Origin: Allolobophora icterica
Lineage: Eukaryota; Annelida; Clitellata; Crassiclitellata; Lumbricidae
DNA: 64,000 nucleotides
Direction: 5' to 3'
NCBI GenBank assembly: GCA_963556255.1
Contig: OY744613.1
Span: 39,306,286-39,370,285 of the forward strand
Positions 60,780 through 64,000 of the stretch are shown piece by piece; position 1 is the stretch's first letter, and each line of letters opens with the position of its first letter. The notes under the pieces are model-generated. The model was given only the letters and a program-made list of their open reading frames with translations, made no database searches and was not told the origin of the DNA. A program made the translations under genes and the position numbers.

Positions 60780-61240
60780 AACTCTAAATTTCTAAAGACT
60801 ACTCGAAAGCTGAGTGCAGGTCACCAGCTTATTCACTAGTGCTGCATCATGTCATGTGGAGGTTCGAGTCTGGTTGCTAGAGAGACCAGAGCGGTAGAGG
60901 AGCTGCTAAGGCGGGTTTAGTTTAAAATGAGAAAACTTGGAAGGTGGAGTTATATGTAGAGAAGCCTGAGGCAGAGAATAGTGATTGAGCAGCAGCATTG
61001 GTGTTTGAACTGAGAATTTGCAGAACTCATGGTGAAGATTGTTCTCGATTTGAGGCACAGATTAGAATGTGGATCGGTTGGAGAACTTGAAGCGAGTAGT
61101 GATTGGGGCAAAGGAGAGATTGAGATAGCAGAATGATTGGGTAGAGCGGAATGTCTGGATGATGAAAATTTGACAAAGTTACTTTGGCCGTGATAGGACT
61201 TTGAAGTGGATGTGCTCAGGATTTTTCAATTAGATTATAT
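60780..61240 (-). mobile_element. Decayed LINE 3' region
   Basis: 'ctctaaatttctaaagactactcgaaagctgagtgcaggtcaccagcttattcac' matches the tail at 41590-41640 and 55673-55740, followed by sequence parallel to 41690-42190 (ggagaacttgaag..gtgattggg...gaggt). Too decayed for clear peptide motifs. Confidence 0.55.
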
Positions 61241-61439
61241 ATTTTAATTCAGTGTTTTCAAAAACTGGGTTTCCATCGTTAGGTCGAGAGTGCCTCTGAT
61301 GAGTTTCTCTCGAAGAGGTGCTATATAAATTTGGTTTTACATTTCATTATGCAAACCGGCTCTTGCCATATGCATCAGATTCACACTATGTACAGTTCGC
61401 TTACAACTGAAGCCCCAACAGCCCTGATTCATTCATTCA

Positions 61440-62110
61440 TAGATTTATATAGTGCCTCTTCAAGAGAACTACTCAGAGGTGCTCCCAACTCCAGCACGGC
61501 TAAAAACAACAGTTTTCAGGCGGTCATAGAAGGTGCCAGAGGAAGACCTAGGATGTAGGTGCAGTTCAGGAGGAAGTCCATTCCATAAATTTTGTTTTAT
61601 CAATATTTAGTCACAATTTATTTGCTCTAAACCAGGAGGAAATGGTGGTTAGCTCATGGCTGGCTCTTTGAAAAAGTTGATCTGCTGATTTATCAGATAT
61701 GAAGACATTAGTGTCATCAGCAAACAGTGTTTAGTTAAATATTTTGGAGGCAGTTGCCAGGTCATTTATATATATATTAAAAATAATAATGGCCCCAGAT
61801 ACTTTTGCTGATGGATAAGTGACCCTTAAAATAAACATATTGCGATGTGTTTCTGAGAAACTCGGAAACCATATTTTACTTAAGGCTCTGAAACCATGGT
61901 GCTCAAGTTTTTCTAATAAGATTTTGTGGTTTACTGTATCAGAGGCTTTTGATTGATCAAAAAATTCATAGAGAAAATTCTCAGTTATCTATGGATTCTA
62001 AAATTTTACTTTGTATTTCTAAAAGTGCCATAAATGTAGAATGTTGCTTTTGAAAGCCATACTGGTTAGGCGATAATAGATTCATTTTCAAAAATAAATA
62101 TTAGAATATT
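61440..62110 (-). mobile_element. LINE RT fragment
   Basis: Minus strand, frame by frame: DTVNHKILLEKLEHHGFRAL (motif 3), IYINDLATAS, LFADDTNVFISDKSADQLFQ (the catalytic ADD box), LTTISSWFRANKL. The tail at 61440-61500 ('atagatttatatagtgcctcttcaagagaactactcagagg') is like 36138. Frameshifts separate motifs. Catalytic box preserved, but the element is truncated. Confidence 0.8.
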
Positions 62111-62384
62111 TAATATTGGATTGTATGTCAATAGATTTTTTGGAAGTTGCTTATAGTTGACTTTAACTGCATTTATGCTCTGGGATGATAAAGATTTAGT
62201 GCAGCAGTTTCAATTTCTCAGAAGAAACATTTATTATAACTGTGCAGTGACATATGATTTTAATTTGTCTTGGCCATACTTAGGAAAAAAACTGGCAATA
62301 ATCGACAATTAACGGTTTTTTGCCAGTGTCCCGGCAAAAATCGGTTTTTGCGGCATTAACCCAAACCTGCGGCATGATGCATGC

Positions 62385-62905
62385 ATTCATATACTCAAGA
62401 GTTGACGATGGCAATGCCAATTATGCGGGCCTAATTCATTCCTGCATAAATCGGCTCCAATCAGTTTTTATGCTGTTGCTCGACTGATCGGTGGCACACC
62501 TAGATTTTATCATATACAGTTCGTGTGGGAGAATCTCCACTTCGACCACTCGTCACCTATACATAAGATCTGGATGCTTATGGGCGATTGTCCAGCAGGC
62601 TGTGCTCCATTTTGTCTCGAAGAGCTTTGTGTCTCAGGGTCTTCCATGTATGGTCAAAGATTTCTCCATTTGCTATGCAACGTGTCTTGGTTATTTCACA
62701 AGTGCAGACTTCACCAGTATAGAAGTTTTTCTGTAGTCGGCTCATGCTCGTGAAATCAGTTGCCTAAAATCTGTGACATGAACTCCTCAGCCTCACTTCA
62801 TCTCTTTTCCACTAGCGCTTCAAACCCATTTTCTTCAATCGTGATTTCATTGTTTTATGCCGGGGTTGCCTGTGAAGAGTCTCTGACACTGGCGCTACAT
62901 AAATT
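62385..62905 (+). mobile_element. LINE ORF2 C-terminal fragment
   Basis: 'cattcatatactcaagagttgacgatggcaatgccaattatgcgggcctaa' parallels 43885-43935. Tail 'gtgaagagtctctgacactggcgctacataaatttcc' at about 62870-62908. Confidence 0.65.
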
Positions 62906-63360
62906 TCCAATTACTGTTACAATTGTTGTCATAATAAAGATGCTAGCATTTATGTCAGTATCCAGTTCTGTTTTTTTGTTTTTGACTGGCCCGGTTCCAA
63001 ACAGTTCGTAAATTCATCCACTGTTAGGCCTTAAGTGGATACAAGCTTCCTTTAACTGCTAAACTTTCTTTTACGTGATTGTATGTATTTTGTTACTTTC
63101 AGATGCCTCTTTTGAATAAACACTGACCGAGACATAAAGTTGAAAGAAAAAAGAAACACACTTTAGTCCTTATATTGACACTATTTCAATATATTTCAGA
63201 TTTTGAATGGTTGCATTACTTTATTTTTAAGTGTTAATGTAACAGATGTGGATATCTGCATAGCGTGTGTTATTTACATTTAAAGATGTTTCTGTTTGTG
63301 AATTAGAATTTTAATTTTAAATAGTATAATGACTATTATTCTTTTGTTTGCCCTGAAGTA
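62906..63360. other. No gene recognised
   Basis: AT-rich. Contains the first of two 30-bp direct repeats (63242-63271) that bracket the hAT-like element downstream. Confidence 0.5.
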
Positions 63361-63951
63361 CTTATTAATAGGTCTGTTGATTAATCACAGTTAACGCATG
63401 CGATTAACCCATTAAAGTTTCTGAACATTTAACGCGATTAAGAAAATTTAATCACGATTAAATGTAAATTGCAAACACGGTTTTGGATAGCAATTTATCG
63501 AAACTGCAATGCAAAGCTAGCACGAAATATCTAGGATCTCCAGCCAGTACTGTCCTATGCCAAAGACTGTTTTGTGCTACTGGAATAATAAGAAATGTTG
63601 AGCACTTAAACCTGACATTGAGAACTAGTTAGTCTGTTTCAACGACTGGCTGAAACAGGACTTATGAAAAACACAAAATGGATAAACTTGGTAATTCTGC
63701 ATCTGTGTTCATAAAAAATGGACAAAATGAAAACAGTGACAAGTTACTATTTATTACTATCTGTAAACAACAACAATGCTGCATTTTTATTTTCTCTTGT
63801 TGCGATTAATCTCGATTAAAATGTTTAATTGTTGAGCAGCCCTACTTATTCACCCTCAGGACTACAAAAAAATCCTGGACTGGCTAGAATTTGTCAAGAT
63901 CCAGTGCATTGGATATGTGTGACAGATGTGGATATCTGCATAGCGTGTGTT
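63242..63951. repeat. 30-bp direct repeat pair
   Basis: 'acagatgtggatatctgcat' + 'agcgtgtgtt' at 63242-63271 and again, identical, at 63922-63951. The pair encloses the hAT-like MITE but is not its TSD. Confidence 0.85.
63361..63852. mobile_element. hAT-like MITE (GTTAACGCGATTAA type)
   Basis: Element 63369-63844 (476 bp) between CTTATTAA and CTTATTCA (8-bp TSD, one mismatch). Termini TAGGTCTGTTGATTAATCA and (reverse complement) TAGGGCTGCTCAACAATTAA. Subterminal 'taacgcgattaagaaaatttaatcacgatta' and 'gcgattaatctcgatta' form the characteristic ATTAATCG-rich ends I recall from non-autonomous hAT families. No ORF. Confidence 0.75.
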
Positions 63952-64000
63952 GGGTTATGATGTCAGTGTGCTGAAATGGTTTCATCATTATTATCATTGT

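Overview
The window is animal nuclear DNA. Introns have GT-AG borders, long microsatellites are frequent, and the sequence is packed with non-LTR retrotransposon (LINE) remnants and small DNA transposons. The word TAGGCCTA recurs throughout, and LINE tails such as 'agcgcctctgaatagtttat...cgctttataaataa' are common. From memory these traits fit a marine invertebrate, most likely an echinoderm, but the sequence alone does not settle the taxon. No operons, CRISPR arrays, rRNA genes or intact tRNA genes were seen.

The main host gene lies on the + strand and is modular and probably secreted. Exon 1 (27677-27736) encodes a signal-peptide-like N-terminus. Exon 2 (28178-28298) is a 40-codon exon running phase 0 to 1. 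After that come phase 1-1 modules: kringle K1 (30861-31136), split kringle K2 (33375-33522 + 38930-39024), PAN/apple-like exons (44874-45119, 45756-45986), a second K1 (49280-49555) and a second split K2 (51401-51548 + 53945-54039). All these junctions join in frame. The kringle pair arose by an internal segmental duplication: about 29265-42738 (copy A, 13.5 kb) corresponds to about 48188-55083 (copy B, 6.9 kb). Nearly all the size difference is transposon insertions in copy A, several with target-site duplications (TSDs) and an 'empty site' in copy B. A third partial copy of the 5' part (1-1743, with its own exon 2 at 449-569) opens the window.

Region by region: 1-1743 is 5' copy 0. 1744-18930 holds LINE remnants, two exon-like decapeptide-repeat segments (6057-6243; 8443-8645, broken by a TIR element) and a hAT element with a perfect 8-bp TSD in a tRNA-like sequence (11878-13123). 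19694-21118 is a frameshifted array of C2H2 zinc fingers. 21119-27600 is repeat-derived (34-bp tandem repeat, charged ORF, LINE, GC-rich block). 27677-54039 is the kringle/PAN gene with its intronic transposons, a piggyBac C-terminal fragment and a fragment of another multicopy invertebrate family. 54040-64000 holds small hAT-like elements, a pure (GGT)n array of about 420 bp, LINE pieces and two weak exon candidates (57332-57398, 60540-60736).

No new enzymatic or defence system is evident. The notable features are the duplicated kringle-kringle-PAN-PAN gene and the dated set of insertions that separates its two halves.
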